A stretch of 57,118 nucleotides of DNA, taken from IMG/VR virus record IMGVR_UViG_3300042934_001339, positions 1 to 57,118 of that record. One strand, 5' to 3'. Positions within the stretch are counted from its first letter, which is position 1; every line of letters begins with the position of its first letter. This document shows positions 1 through 9,700 of the stretch, piece after piece. Under the pieces are notes generated by a model that had not been told where the DNA came from, made no database searches, and worked only from the letters and a program-made list of their open reading frames with translations. The DNA comes from a virus. Made by a program: the position numbers and the translations under genes.

Positions 1-663
1 ATGTGCAGCCACTACCAGACGCTGAAAGACGCCGACCTGCTGCTCAAGAAATTTGGCGTGACCAAGCCCGGCATGCTCGGCAAGCACGACATGTGGCCGC
101 GATACCAGGGCGTCTTCGTGCGCAGGCCCCAGGAGCATGACGCTGGCGATGAAGCGGTACCGGCCCGCGAGGCTCCATTGGGCCGCTGGGGCCTGATCAG
201 TGCCATGACGAAGACCGACGGCCTGAACAAGGCCGGCAAGCTTTCCACCTTCAACGCCCGTAGCGAGACGGCGGCCAAGTCATTCACCTTCAGCAACGCT
301 TGGCGCCGCGCGCAGCACTGCATAATTCCAGCCGATGCCATCTTCGAGCCGGACTGGCGGTCAGGTAAGGCGGTGGCCACCCGCTTCACGCGGGCCGACG
401 GCGGGCCGCTGGGCATCGCCGGCTTATGGGATCGCTATCGAGACGCCGCCGGACAGTGGCAAGAGAGCTACACCATGCTGACAATCAACGCGGATGAGGA
501 TCCTCTGTTTCGCGACTACCATCAGGCGGGCAAAGAGAAGCGAATGGTGGTCATCCTGCCGGAGGGCGCCTACGGCGACTGGCTCACGGCCAGCGCCGAT
601 CAAAGCCGCGACTTCCTCGTGCCCTTCCCTTCCGACAAGCTGGCCGCCACTCCGATGACCTGA
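1..663 (+). CDS. SRAP-domain protein (SOS response-associated peptidase, YedK/HMCES family)
   Basis: The 220-residue protein starts Met-Cys-Ser, leaving Cys2 as the new N-terminus. In this family Cys2 forms a thiazolidine crosslink with abasic sites in single-stranded DNA. The conserved core STFNARSET (about residues 81-89) and the IIPADAIFEP segment carrying the family glutamate are present. At the C-terminal active-site strand YedK has His-Asp-Arg before a hydrophobic strand. Here the strand reads EKRMVVILP, so the usual His position is Glu; a His lies about nine residues upstream (DYHQAGKEKR). This could be a subfamily variant rather than an inactive protein. The gene begins at the first base of the window, so its promoter is not visible. 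It lies just upstream of a LexA box and an SOS-type small gene, consistent with a DNA-damage role. The family call is firm; the role in the phage is inferred. Confidence 0.9.
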   Translation: MCSHYQTLKDADLLLKKFGVTKPGMLGKHDMWPRYQGVFVRRPQEHDAGDEAVPAREAPLGRWGLISAMTKTDGLNKAGKLSTFNARSETAAKSFTFSNAWRRAQHCIIPADAIFEPDWRSGKAVATRFTRADGGPLGIAGLWDRYRDAAGQWQESYTMLTINADEDPLFRDYHQAGKEKRMVVILPEGAYGDWLTASADQSRDFLVPFPSDKLAATPMT

Positions 664-682
664 CCCCGATTCTGTTGCCATA

Positions 683-702
683 TACTGTATACCCATACAG
701 TA
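683..702. promoter_or_regulatory. LexA (SOS) box
   Basis: The palindrome TACTGT-N8-ACAGTA contains the canonical CTGT-N8-ACAG LexA consensus at 685-700, with an AT-leaning centre. It ends 16 bases before the ATG at 719, where LexA would occlude a promoter for that gene. Host LexA would therefore repress the downstream gene until DNA damage. Confidence 0.85.
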
Positions 703-718
703 ACACCACAGCAGGATC

Positions 719-1030
719 ATGCTTTGCTCTGTCGTCCGCACCCACTATCTCGGCCAGAAGCGCCGGGACAATGACCCCGCGCCAGCCGTCACCGGCACCG
801 TTCGGATGTACTCAATCACGCGCGAGGACATGCGCCGTCAGGTGCGCGTCATGACTATGGATGGCCTGGCGAAGTTTGGCGCGACAGCGAAGGGGCCGAT
901 CCCTGACCTGCTCGAACCAGAGCTGCTCACCTTTTGTTCGGACCGCGGGATGATGGTGTGTGGGTTTGAAGAGATCGACGGGCGGCGATACTACCAGGGC
1001 TGGTGGATGCAGTGGCAGACGGCGTCCTGA
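719..1030 (+). CDS. small LexA-box-controlled protein, candidate SOS-induced regulator
   Basis: This 103-residue soluble protein has no domain I recognise. It is rich in aromatic residues near the C-terminus (RRYYQGWWMQWQ) and has a predicted beta/alpha mix, with no membrane segment or signal peptide. The ATG at 719 is chosen because it lies just downstream of the LexA box and has an AGGA two bases upstream, which is closer than usual. An in-frame ATG at 806 (within VRMYSITRED) is a possible shorter start. The prophage repressor lacks a self-cleavage domain, so an SOS-controlled small protein at the far end is a candidate antirepressor (compare Tum of phage 186). It could equally be a DNA-repair accessory of the neighbouring SRAP protein. 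Confidence 0.7.
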   Translation: MLCSVVRTHYLGQKRRDNDPAPAVTGTVRMYSITREDMRRQVRVMTMDGLAKFGATAKGPIPDLLEPELLTFCSDRGMMVCGFEEIDGRRYYQGWWMQWQTAS

Positions 1031-1054
1031 CATTCAGCGAGACTCCGATACAAT
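1027..1054 (+). promoter_or_regulatory. sigma70-like promoter for the Rex-like pair
   Basis: CTGACA at 1027-1032 and TACAAT at 1049-1054 are separated by 16 bases. The -35 overlaps the stop codon of the upstream gene. This would give the two-gene unit at 1096-2641 its own constitutive promoter, as expected for a gene expressed in the lysogen. Confidence 0.5.
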
Positions 1055-1095
1055 CAGACAAACTAGACCATTTGCACGACGGAGGCGATTAAGCG

Positions 1096-2115
1096 GTGAC
1101 GAAAACAACTTCCACAAAGAAGGCGTACTACCGCCGCGCGCGGATCCAGCCTGATTCTCCACAGTCGCTGCAACAGTTGATCGCGGCCGCCCTGGCTGAC
1201 CGAACCAAGGTCAAGGAACGTTTGGAAGCCGTCGACGCAGGGGCGACGGCCTTCCGGCTGATCGCCGGCCATAAAGAAGTCGATGGGGTGCAATGCGGCA
1301 CGATGGTCACGTTCGAGCGCGGAAGCTACCAGTTGGTGGTGGACGACGACCCCGAGGCGACCTCCCTGCTCATGGCCGCTATCGAACCGCCGAAGAACGG
1401 TGAAAAGCAGCAACAGTTCGTGCCCGGGGCCCTGCTGTTCGCTGTGTTTGAAAACCACGTCGCAGTGGTCCAGTCTGCGGCATTGCGTTCCTCTGCCTTT
1501 GAGCAGCACTTGGCTTGGCTATTGCGGGATCAGACACAGCTCCTTGGCAAGGACCAAGGATTGGCGCTCGTGGATGAGCCGAAGCGCGCGACGGTCGACA
1601 AGATTCGTAAGTCTCATGTGAAAGCATTGTCCGTGGGCCGGCCTTTCATGGGATCCGTCGACTCGAAGGAATTTGGCAACGAGGACAATGCTCTGTCCCT
1701 GGCACCGAAGAAATCAAAAAGGGACGTATCAAAGTACAAGCCCGAGCCTTCCGTGTTGGAGTTCATAAAGAGCTTTCTTCCGGACGACAAATTTTCTAAA
1801 CTCAACCTAGAATCTGCGGTCTTTGATGGAGACTTAGAGGTGTGGCTCGAGATCAAGTATCCCTCTCGCGCTCGTTCCCAACCCGAGGACACTGCGAAGC
1901 TGATCGACGATATTGCATTGGCGTTACGTGACCAAGACGAAGGCTCCGTGGAATTGAAGCTTTTGGACGGGACAACCGTGCGGGGATCTGACTTAAAAAT
2001 CAGCAAGCCCCTGACCATGACGCTGTCTGCTGGCGTCCCCGATATCGAAGACTTCTACTCCGAGCTGGCGACATGGCTGACGGGCCTTCTGCAGAACGGA
2101 GTTGTGTCTACTTGA
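1096..2115 (+). CDS. RexA-like soluble partner of a two-gene exclusion module
   Basis: A 339-residue soluble protein with a GTG start at 1096 and GGAGG ten bases upstream. A central segment (about residues 108-180: hydrophobic FVPGALLFAVFENHVAVV, then a short helix and a conserved-looking stretch ending near ALSVG) and a later one (about 248-300, LEVWLEIKYPS followed by a charged helix) recall the order and spacing of segments I remember in lambda RexA. Residues 195-225 form a lysine-rich linker. The next gene begins one base after its stop codon and encodes a four-helix membrane protein, the RexA/RexB arrangement. In lambda, RexA is thought to sense a phage complex and to activate the RexB channel. 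Base composition falls below that of the neighbours from about 1600 onward. Homology is proposed from pattern only; an uncharacterised DUF family is the alternative. Confidence 0.5.
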   Translation: MTKTTSTKKAYYRRARIQPDSPQSLQQLIAAALADRTKVKERLEAVDAGATAFRLIAGHKEVDGVQCGTMVTFERGSYQLVVDDDPEATSLLMAAIEPPKNGEKQQQFVPGALLFAVFENHVAVVQSAALRSSAFEQHLAWLLRDQTQLLGKDQGLALVDEPKRATVDKIRKSHVKALSVGRPFMGSVDSKEFGNEDNALSLAPKKSKRDVSKYKPEPSVLEFIKSFLPDDKFSKLNLESAVFDGDLEVWLEIKYPSRARSQPEDTAKLIDDIALALRDQDEGSVELKLLDGTTVRGSDLKISKPLTMTLSAGVPDIEDFYSELATWLTGLLQNGVVST

Positions 2116-2116
2116 A

Positions 2117-2641
2117 ATGAAAAAATATTCCCGCGCACTAATAGTTGTCCTCGTCACCTCCCTGTTCTGGGCGGCGGGCGAGTGGACGAGCTTCGCGTGG
2201 GGCGCGGGCGTAGTTAAGGGCTTGGCCGGAATTTTTGCCATCGTGTCGGCACTCTTGCTTTTCTTCTTCCGGCTCATGAATACAACAACCGGCGTGGGCA
2301 CGCTGAGCGGCCGGGAGATGGAACGGTACACGACCAAGCGAAAGGACATTCGGCGGCGCTTCTGGATAGTTCTAGGGGTGTCTGCATCTTGCAGCGGCGC
2401 CTTATGGATTCTGGGCCAATATGCAGAGAACCACCCTGTATTGCCCTTGGGTGCCGGCCTTGTCGGATTTTTGTTTGCCGTCAACGTGGCCAATGTCCTC
2501 TCAGTAGCCAAATGGATTGACGAAATTTCGGCGTTTGCCGACACGCTCAGATCGCGAGAGCAGCGAGTCAAAGAGAACGAGGCTTTAATGAAGCGTCTCG
2601 CCGAAGCGAAGAAGCGTTCCTCGCCTTCGTCTGTGCAATAG
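2117..2641 (+). CDS. RexB-like four-helix membrane protein
   Basis: A 174-residue protein; ATG at 2117 follows the upstream stop codon by one base, so translation is probably coupled. Four hydrophobic segments lie at about residues 7-22, 32-53, 82-101 and 109-130, with a basic loop (TKRKDIRRR) between helices 2 and 3 and a charged coiled-coil tail (about 135-170). Lambda RexB is also a four-helix inner-membrane protein (144 residues) that depolarises the cell when triggered; the extra tail here may contact the soluble partner. The product is confidently a membrane protein; its function as an abortive-infection effector is inferred from architecture and gene pairing. Confidence 0.55.
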   Translation: MKKYSRALIVVLVTSLFWAAGEWTSFAWGAGVVKGLAGIFAIVSALLLFFFRLMNTTTGVGTLSGREMERYTTKRKDIRRRFWIVLGVSASCSGALWILGQYAENHPVLPLGAGLVGFLFAVNVANVLSVAKWIDEISAFADTLRSREQRVKENEALMKRLAEAKKRSSPSSVQ

Positions 2642-2645
2642 AGGC

Positions 2646-2670
2646 GCGCCCCACTTTGGCATCGGGGCGC
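2646..2670. terminator. GC-rich hairpin between convergent genes
   Basis: GCGCCCC (2646-2652) pairs perfectly with GGGGCGC (2664-2670) around an 11-base loop. It separates the Rex-like unit (+) from the spanin gene (-). No T-tract follows on either strand, so it is only a possible terminator or transcript-stabilising hairpin. Confidence 0.35.
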
Positions 2671-2699
2671 TCAAGCCGTAGTTGGCGCTTTGCCGATTC

Positions 2700-3245
2700 T
2701 CAGGGGACCTTCGCCCTCACGTCGTCATATGTGCGTTCACAGGTCAGTCCGGCGACGCGGGCTCGGTCCGCAATTTCTGCAATCTCTCCAGCTCGCTCGC
2801 TAACCCGGCCGAGCATGTAGGCGAGCAGATCGACGGCGTCGGCCCCTGCCGGGCTTCCGTCGGTAAGGGCGGGATCGCGACCTGCTGCGGAGCTAGCCAG
2901 CGCGTCGACGCGCTCGAGCAACCCGCGGCGCTCAGCACGAGCACGAGCAGCATCCCCCGCCGCAGCAGCGGCCATTTTCTGTGCGTCATTTCGCTGTTTC
3001 TCCACGGCTTGGGTGCGCCGTCTTTCTTCGGTTCTTGCCGCTTCAATAGCGACGACGGTGGCCTGGGCTTGATCGTCCCTTGCTTTTGCATAGTCTCGTT
3101 CGATGTCGGCAATTTCAGCGCGATACCGCCAGCCTTGCGCGGTCCACGCCGCGCCGCCGACCAGCAATGCGCCAGCTGCCGCGGCGGCCGCATACCCGCG
3201 CCAGTCGGCCATCAGGCTGACGAGCTTCTTGCCGGCGGCCATCAT
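2700..3245 (-). CDS. Rz: i-spanin (Rz-like), inner-membrane lysis protein
   Basis: A 181-residue protein with an N-terminal membrane anchor (ADWRGYAAAAAAGALLVGGA, about residues 13-32) and a long alanine-, glutamate- and arginine-rich periplasmic coiled coil, the classic i-spanin layout. The start ATG at 3245 overlaps the endolysin stop (ATGATGA); the second ATG at 3242 is equally possible. Together with Rz1 it would span the periplasm and fuse the membranes in the last step of lysis. The reading frame continues farther upstream inside the endolysin gene, but that extension lacks spanin features and is discarded. Confidence 0.85.
   Translation of the reverse strand: MMAAGKKLVSLMADWRGYAAAAAAGALLVGGAAWTAQGWRYRAEIADIERDYAKARDDQAQATVVAIEAARTEERRRTQAVEKQRNDAQKMAAAAAGDAARARAERRGLLERVDALASSAAGRDPALTDGSPAGADAVDLLAYMLGRVSERAGEIAEIADRARVAGLTCERTYDDVRAKVP
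2744..2989 (-). CDS. Rz1: o-spanin lipoprotein (Rz1) nested inside Rz
   Basis: The 81-residue product starts MTHRKWPLLRRG and has a hydrophobic core ending in a lipobox, LSAAGC, with the acylated Cys at residue 24. The mature part is rich in proline and polar residues. The gene lies wholly inside the i-spanin gene in another frame, the nested arrangement known from lambda Rz/Rz1. The lipoprotein signal would place it in the outer membrane facing the i-spanin. Confidence 0.85.
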   Translation of the reverse strand: MTHRKWPLLRRGMLLVLVLSAAGCSSASTRWLAPQQVAIPPLPTEARQGPTPSICSPTCSAGLASELERLQKLRTEPASPD

Positions 3246-3652
3246 GCTGCTGCCTGCCAGCCGCGGGGCAGTTGGAAATGTGGTCCGTCCTTGAACGACT
3301 TCCAGTCCCCGCCCCACTCCACCGGCACGCCCAGATCCGCGGCGCAGGCCTTCACCACGTCGGCCAACTCTTTGAACCTGGCCCATTCGTTCCACGGAAT
3401 GACGCCCCCGACAAGCGGCGCCAGATCGACGGCATGGCCGTAGCCGTCGGCCTGCCGAAGGTGCAGACCATTCATGGTCTGGCTCTTGCCTGCGGCCACC
3501 AGCTCGCGCTGCCGTTCGGGCGTCCGCAGACCTTCCACCACAGTGAAATCCTCCGCCGTTCTTTCAATCGCCAGTTTGACGATCTCAACAAGCTGGGGGT
3601 GCACCCCCTCAAGGCGCTGTAGACTGCGCGCCGACAAGGCAAATCCAGACAT
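3242..3652 (-). CDS. endolysin, M15-type zinc peptidase (L-Ala-D-Glu endopeptidase-like)
   Basis: The 136-residue protein is a single M15 (VanY/Ply500-like) domain that cuts the peptide part of peptidoglycan. The zinc site is visible: His64/His73 with Asp76 in GYGHAVDLAP and His125 in DGPHFQL, with Asp122 as likely catalytic residue. VVEGLRTPERQREL (38-51) is the usual entry motif. There is no signal peptide, so export depends on a holin. GGAG lies just upstream of the ATG at 3652. The gene is coupled to Rz downstream and separated from the late structural operon by a terminator, so the lysis genes may need readthrough by the late regulator. Confidence 0.93.
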   Translation of the reverse strand: MSGFALSARSLQRLEGVHPQLVEIVKLAIERTAEDFTVVEGLRTPERQRELVAAGKSQTMNGLHLRQADGYGHAVDLAPLVGGVIPWNEWARFKELADVVKACAADLGVPVEWGGDWKSFKDGPHFQLPRGWQAAA

Positions 3653-3661
3653 AGTTGCTCC

Positions 3662-3684
3662 AAAAAAACGCGCCCGAAGGCGCG
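3662..3684 (-). terminator. rho-independent terminator after the ejection-protein operon
   Basis: Read leftward, CGCGCC-TTCG-GGCGCG (a six-pair stem with a stable tetraloop) is followed by seven T. It lies between the giant gene (ends 3711) and the endolysin start (3652). Lysis genes would be expressed by readthrough, presumably under late antitermination. Confidence 0.85.
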
Positions 3685-3710
3685 GTGTTGCTCAGAAATA
3701 GCGGTTTCCA

Positions 3711-6700
3711 TCAGGGGCGCGCGGCCCGCGCGCGCTCGTCCGCAAGCATGGCCAGCCGGTTGCGCGCGCGGTACAACAGATCCAGCTGAGCGCGCTTCTC
3801 CTCCGGCTGCAGGTCGGCGCGCTCCAGTGCTTTGATCCTGGTGTTCACGTCCCGCAGTTGGCTATCCGCAGCCTTGAACAGAGCGCGCACGCGCAGTTGG
3901 TCATCGCCAGCCAGCTCGCGCGCGCGCTCCAGGTCGCCCAGCTCGCGGGCCTGCGAATACGCCGCATAGACCTGGTTCACTTCCCGCTGCTCGTCGTAGA
4001 AGCGCTGGATGTACTTGCTGCTTCGTGGGTCGGCCTCCTTCACGAAATCGCCCACCACGAACCAGTTGTCTACGCGGCCAAGGTCGCGGCGGGGGTTCTC
4101 CGGCAAGCCCGACAGCGGCCGTGCCAGATAGTCCGATACGTTCAGCGCCTGGGTGCCCAGCCAGCCGAAGTACCCGCGCGCCAGGTGCTCGACCCGCTGT
4201 GGCGAGACACCCAGCGCCCGGCCCAGCGCCACCGCGCCGGCGGAAGTTGATGCCGTGAAGCGATCGCCAGCTGGCAGGCGCTGCTGGCCCACGCTGTCGA
4301 TGTCGCGCTCGCGGAAGGAGTCATAGTTGAACGCCGCTTCCATGGCGGGCTTCACCAGTTGGGGCACGGGGTTCATGGATAGCTGCTCCGTCAGGATGGC
4401 GCCCACAGTGCGCCCAAAATCCCGCAGGCGGAAATCGTCGCCGCCAAACGCCAGCTCGGTGCCGCGTTCGACCACGCTGCCCAGGGCACCAATTTCGAAC
4501 GGCTTGGGGATGTAGACGAACTGGTTGGTGCCAGGCAGCTTGGTGATCCAGAACGAGTTGCGCGCCCAGTCCGGCAACTGCTTGTAGTCGTCGTCGTCCT
4601 TCATGCCCAGGTAGAGCAGCGCCGACGCCATCGCGACCGCGCCCGTCACGGCGGCAAAGCGCGCAGGATCTGCGGCTGCGCCGCGCCCCAGCTTGTACAT
4701 GCCCTGCAGGCGAGCGTTGAAGAACGGCACGACCTGGGACAACAGGCGGATTGCCGAGAACGTGCCGCCGGCGGTGAAGTCCATCAAATCCCGCGCGGCG
4801 TAGCTGGCCTCCAGGTGGCTGCGCCCGGCTTTTCGCGCCTGCTGGTAGATCGCCGCGCGGTTGATCGTCTCCGCCCTATCGCCGGTTTCCTGGTACCAGT
4901 CAAAGGCCTTGCGCAACGCCCGCCCCATACCCGCGGGCGAAGTGATGACGTCGTCGGGGTGGGCACCCAGCTCGTCCACCAGACGCTTCACGTTGCGGGC
5001 GTTGCCGTCGTTGAAGGATCCGAACCGGACTGCGCCGCCGCCCGCCATCAGCCGGCGCCAGGTGTCGCTTTCGGACCCCGTCGCCTTCCAGCCTTCGGCC
5101 AAGTTGCGCAGCGGGTTGACGGACAGATTGCTGTCGATCGACATGGCCTGGATGGTGTCGCGCAGCAGGTTGCGCACGCGGAACGTCGGACTGATCGTCA
5201 CGCCCACCGTCAGCGCCTGCTTGAACTTGCGGGCCGCCTTGGTGAATGGGTCATTGGACCCCACGTAGTGCAGGGCCGTGAGCGCGTTCATCACCAGCGG
5301 ATCGTCCACTAGGTAGTGCCGCTCCTGACCGTTGAACATGGCCCGCACGCTCCCGCGCTCGGCTTGGCGCGCGCGCGTGGCAATGCCAAGCTTTTCCGCC
5401 TCTTGCAGGGCGCCCTGCGCGGCCAGGTTCTTCATGCTGGCCGAAAGCAGGTGGGACCAGTTCGACACCGTGTTGGCGACCAAGTCGCCCAGCTTGTCGG
5501 TGCCGCCCTTCAACCGCTTGTAGGCGTGCTGGCCGACTAGGCCGCCGATTTGGCCAGGCCCCATCGTGCCGGTGGCATCGTCCTCCATAACACGGTAGAA
5601 CGGGACGTAAAACTCGCTCTCCCACAGCTGGCGGGCGCTGGGATCGACCAGGCCAGCCTCCTGCGCCACGTCCAGCACAGAGCGCTGCAGGGCATTGAAC
5701 TCGGCTAGCGCCTCACGGTAAACCGCCGCGCGGTCGCGGCCATCGGCCATCTTGCCGGCGGCGAGCCGTTTGCCAGCCGCGATATCCTCGGGAGTGAACA
5801 GGCGTTCGCGCGACGCAGCTTCCGCCTTGGCGCCCGGCCACTTCGCCGCTTCTGCACGCGCCGCGGCTTCGTTGGCAAAGCGCTCGGTCACGCCATTGTC
5901 GAATCGCACCTGCCATTCCGCGGCCAGGCGCTCGGCTCGGTTGGCTGCAATCCAGGCCATGAAATGATCGTGCTCGCCATTCAGGCCGGCCAGGATCTCG
6001 GCCAAGCCCTTCCCGCCGGCGGTGTCCAGCGCGCCGTCCTGCAACTTGACGGCACCATGGCGTACCAAATACTCCGCTGCGCCGTCTGCACCCTTGGACA
6101 GGCGCGCCTGCATGTAGGCGGTTGCGCTGATGCCCTTGAGCGGCGCGAACTGGTCGAAGATGCCCTGCACCAGCTTGGCCTGCCACCGGTCGGACACTTT
6201 GACCAAGCGCTCCTTGATTGGGTCTTGCTCAGCCCATGCGCCGATCTTGCCCAGGAACTTGTTGCGCTGGCGGCGCTCGATGTCTGAAAGCGATTCGCCG
6301 GTTCGCGCGACCTTAGCGCCGCGCTTGGGCTCGCGTGGGGCGCGCGGTGCCATCGGCGGCACGGCCGCCGTGCCGGATGCGGCGCGCGACTCCATCGGCC
6401 CAGAAGTAGAAAGCCCCGCACTGGGCGGGGCTTCTTCGTTGGGGTCGCGGCTTAATGGGTTCGCGGCTTCTTCAGCAGCTCTCCTGCCAGCTCCGCCGAT
6501 TCGCGCATGTCTTTCAGCAGCAATTCGACCTCGGACGGCGTCAGGCGCGTCATGCTTGGCGAGGTAGCGACCTTCAGATTCTGTGAGCGCGTCGAAGCCG
6601 CGGCCAGTGGCTTCGCGGAAAGCTTGTTCGACATCGCCATAGCGGGCTCGCAGTTCTGACAGGGTTTCGGGGGACAGCCGCAAGGTAGCACTGTAGAGTT

Positions 6701-9700
6701 TGCCCGTCAACGCGAAGGACCCAACCACCCGGCCCCCATTCTGTTCGATGTGCGACGCCAGCGCGGCGAGGGTGCCGCCTTGCGTCAGGGTGTCATCGAC
6801 CAGGAAATACGGCTTGCCGGGCTGCACCGCCCCGTCGAACTCGGGCTGTTGGAAGATCCGCCCCAGGCCATCGAGCGCAGTGCGCTTCGCCTTGACGGAC
6901 TGATAGATGCCCACCTCCAGAGGCAGGCCAAGCCGCTCGGCCAAGGCGGTAGCCGTGACGACGGGAATCTTGTTGTGGCCAGCGGCTTCAATTGCCAAGA
7001 CCGGCACGACTGAGGGCTGTTCACCCCCGATCGCTTCCCGGACCTGCGCGACGGCGTCGTCAGACAGCACGTCCTGCACCAGACGCACGGCGGCCGCAGT
7101 GTCGCCGGCCTTGGCCGCAGGATGGTCCGGATGCTTGCCGGCCGTTCCCAGCCGTTGCCCGATGACCACGGACGGAAGTGAGACAGGGTCGGCGCCGCGG
7201 CGGGACTCTGCTGCCAGCGAGGCAGCTGCCTCTTGCATGCCGGCGCTCGCGCGCGCTGCGGGCGCGCGCTTCAAGAACCGGCCCGCATCGATCACCATCT
7301 GCTTGATGTCGATGTTGGTCAGCTTGAGATTCAGACCGAGCCGTCGCAGCGCAGCCCGGATCTTGCCGTAGAGCCGTTCCAGGAAGATGGGGCGGCTGCC
7401 CTGCTCCGCCATACGGGCCAGGACTTCGCGGGCCCGGTTCTCGGCGGAATAGTCGGGATAGCGCAGCGTCACCGCTTCGAACGTGGCGTAATGAGGATGA
7501 TCCGGCCCAGCGTTGCGCGGGATGTGCGCGCCGTCAGGCGCCCGCGCCAGGCGGCGCACGTCCGCCAGAACCTCGCCGAAGCGATCACCCAGCAGCGCCT
7601 CCACGCCGAAATGTCCCACCACCTCGTGCGTCAGGACCTGGTGCAGACGCTCAGCCGTCGGTAGGTTCTCGGCCACCAGGTAGATGCGTCCGCCGTCATT
7701 GGCGGGGTAATAGGCGCCCTCGGCGAGAGTAGACGGCTTGGCCCCTTCCGGGATCTGGTCCACGCTTTCCACGACCGACACACGAAGGTTGGCTGCGCCG
7801 GGCAGATTGCCCATGAACTCGGCCGCCTGGCGGCGCGCTTCCGCCACCTCCAGGCCGGGCCCACCTTCGCCGCGACTCTCCAGGCCAATCCGCCCATCCT
7901 CGCCGGGCACCTGCTCCACGGTTTGGAAAAAGCGATCGAACGCAGCGCGCACCGGCGCGATTTCGGCGGCAGTCGGATAGGGATAGCTGGCCTCGTCGCC
8001 GAATGCCTTTTCATTGACCACGTTCGCCAGATAGTCGTTGGCTGCGCCCTGGTCGACCAGCTTGGCGATCAGGTAGCTTTCAAACGCCCGCGCCGACAGC
8101 TCGCGGCCCGTGGACCAATAATCCTTTGCCCGGCGCTCGTCCAGTTTGCTGGACCGCTCCCGCATGCCAATCAGACCAATAGTCTGCTTCAGATTACCGA
8201 AGGCCTCAGCCATGGCCGGCCGGATTCCGTCGGTTCGGTTGCCAGTCTCCGAGGCGTAGCCCGCCAGCGCTCCGCCCCGACGCGAGAAATAATTGTCCAG
8301 CCCGTGCCACCATTCATGGCCCAGCGAGCCAGCGCCGCGACCCTTCGTCAGGTTGATCACCACCTGGCCCGGCTCGTAGTGGGCCACAGCTGCATCCACG
8401 CCGCCCCGGCCGCGTGCGCCGAACGCCAGCCCCAATTCCCCGTTCAGGGACAACGCACGTGCCGGCAGGCCAAGCACGCCGGCCATATCCATGAGTGCGT
8501 CGTATGCCTCGTTCAGGTCGGCTTGGCGGCGACCCCCTTCGACGTAATTGCCGAACTGCACGCCGCGGAACCCAAATGCCTCTGTGAACCGCTCCGGCGA
8601 GACGTCGGCGCCGTCACGATGGTCCACGCCCACGCGCGGCGAATTCGAACCGCGGCGATGAGCCGGCACCTCCTTAAGCTTCTCCAGCTTTTCGGCCAGG
8701 CGGTCCTTGTTCTCTGCCAAATACGCCCGCGCTGCCTTGATATCAGTGAAGTGCTCCAGGTCGACATGCACACGCCCGACCTTCTTGCCGATGTAGAACC
8801 CGGGCATACGCGGACGCGAGTAAATATCGAATCGCACCTCGCGCTCGGGCGCCGCTCGCTCATCCTGCTGCGCGGCAAAGCGCTGGAACTCAGCGATCGC
8901 CGCCTCAGCAGTATCGCCGTGGCCCAGCATACGCGGCCAGTTACCCAGGCTTGAAGACGCACCGCGTTGCACACTCCAGATCGTCCGCGGCGGGTCGTGG
9001 CGCACGCCCGCGAACACGCTGTACTGGCCAGATTCCAGCGTGACGCCCCGCAGGGACTGTCCGTGCCCCAAGGCTTCATAGAGCCGCGCACGTCCGTATA
9101 CCTTGCGAAGTTCGGGGGGCTTCTCCAGCCCGGCGCGAATGTCGCCGCTCGAGACCTTTCCGCTTAGGAGCGTGCCGGAAAACTCGCGCAGCCGTTGGAC
9201 TTGATCCGTCCATCCACGCAGCTTCCAGCTGCTGCGCGGCTTGGCCGGCACTTCATCGCGGGCCGCACGCGCCAATGCCACCAGGAATGGATCGGCGCCA
9301 TCCTCGAGCAGCTTGGCATAGTTGGGTTCGGGCCAGGATTCGGCGAGGGTATGGTTGGCGATTGGCAGCGTTTCGGCCAGGCGCATGCGTTCGGCGTATT
9401 GCTGCGCGTAATGCTTGCGGGCACCCCGCAGCGTTTCGCCGAAATCTTCGATCTTGCCGTCGGCATTGGACGACGGCCGCTCCGCGGACGTCTTTGGGGC
9501 TGCTTCCTGGGTGGGCGCGTTGACCGAGGCCAGTTCCTGCTGGCCTCTCGCCGCGGCCTGGTCTGGGGCGCGGTCGCTACCTGTCAGGACGAAGTCGTCT
9601 CGAGAGGAATCTGCGACAGCGCGCTGCTCCGCCTCGCGCTCACGCGCAGCGGTCTTTCGGTCGACCTCGGCCTGCTCCTGGGCCGCATTGCGCAGACCCT

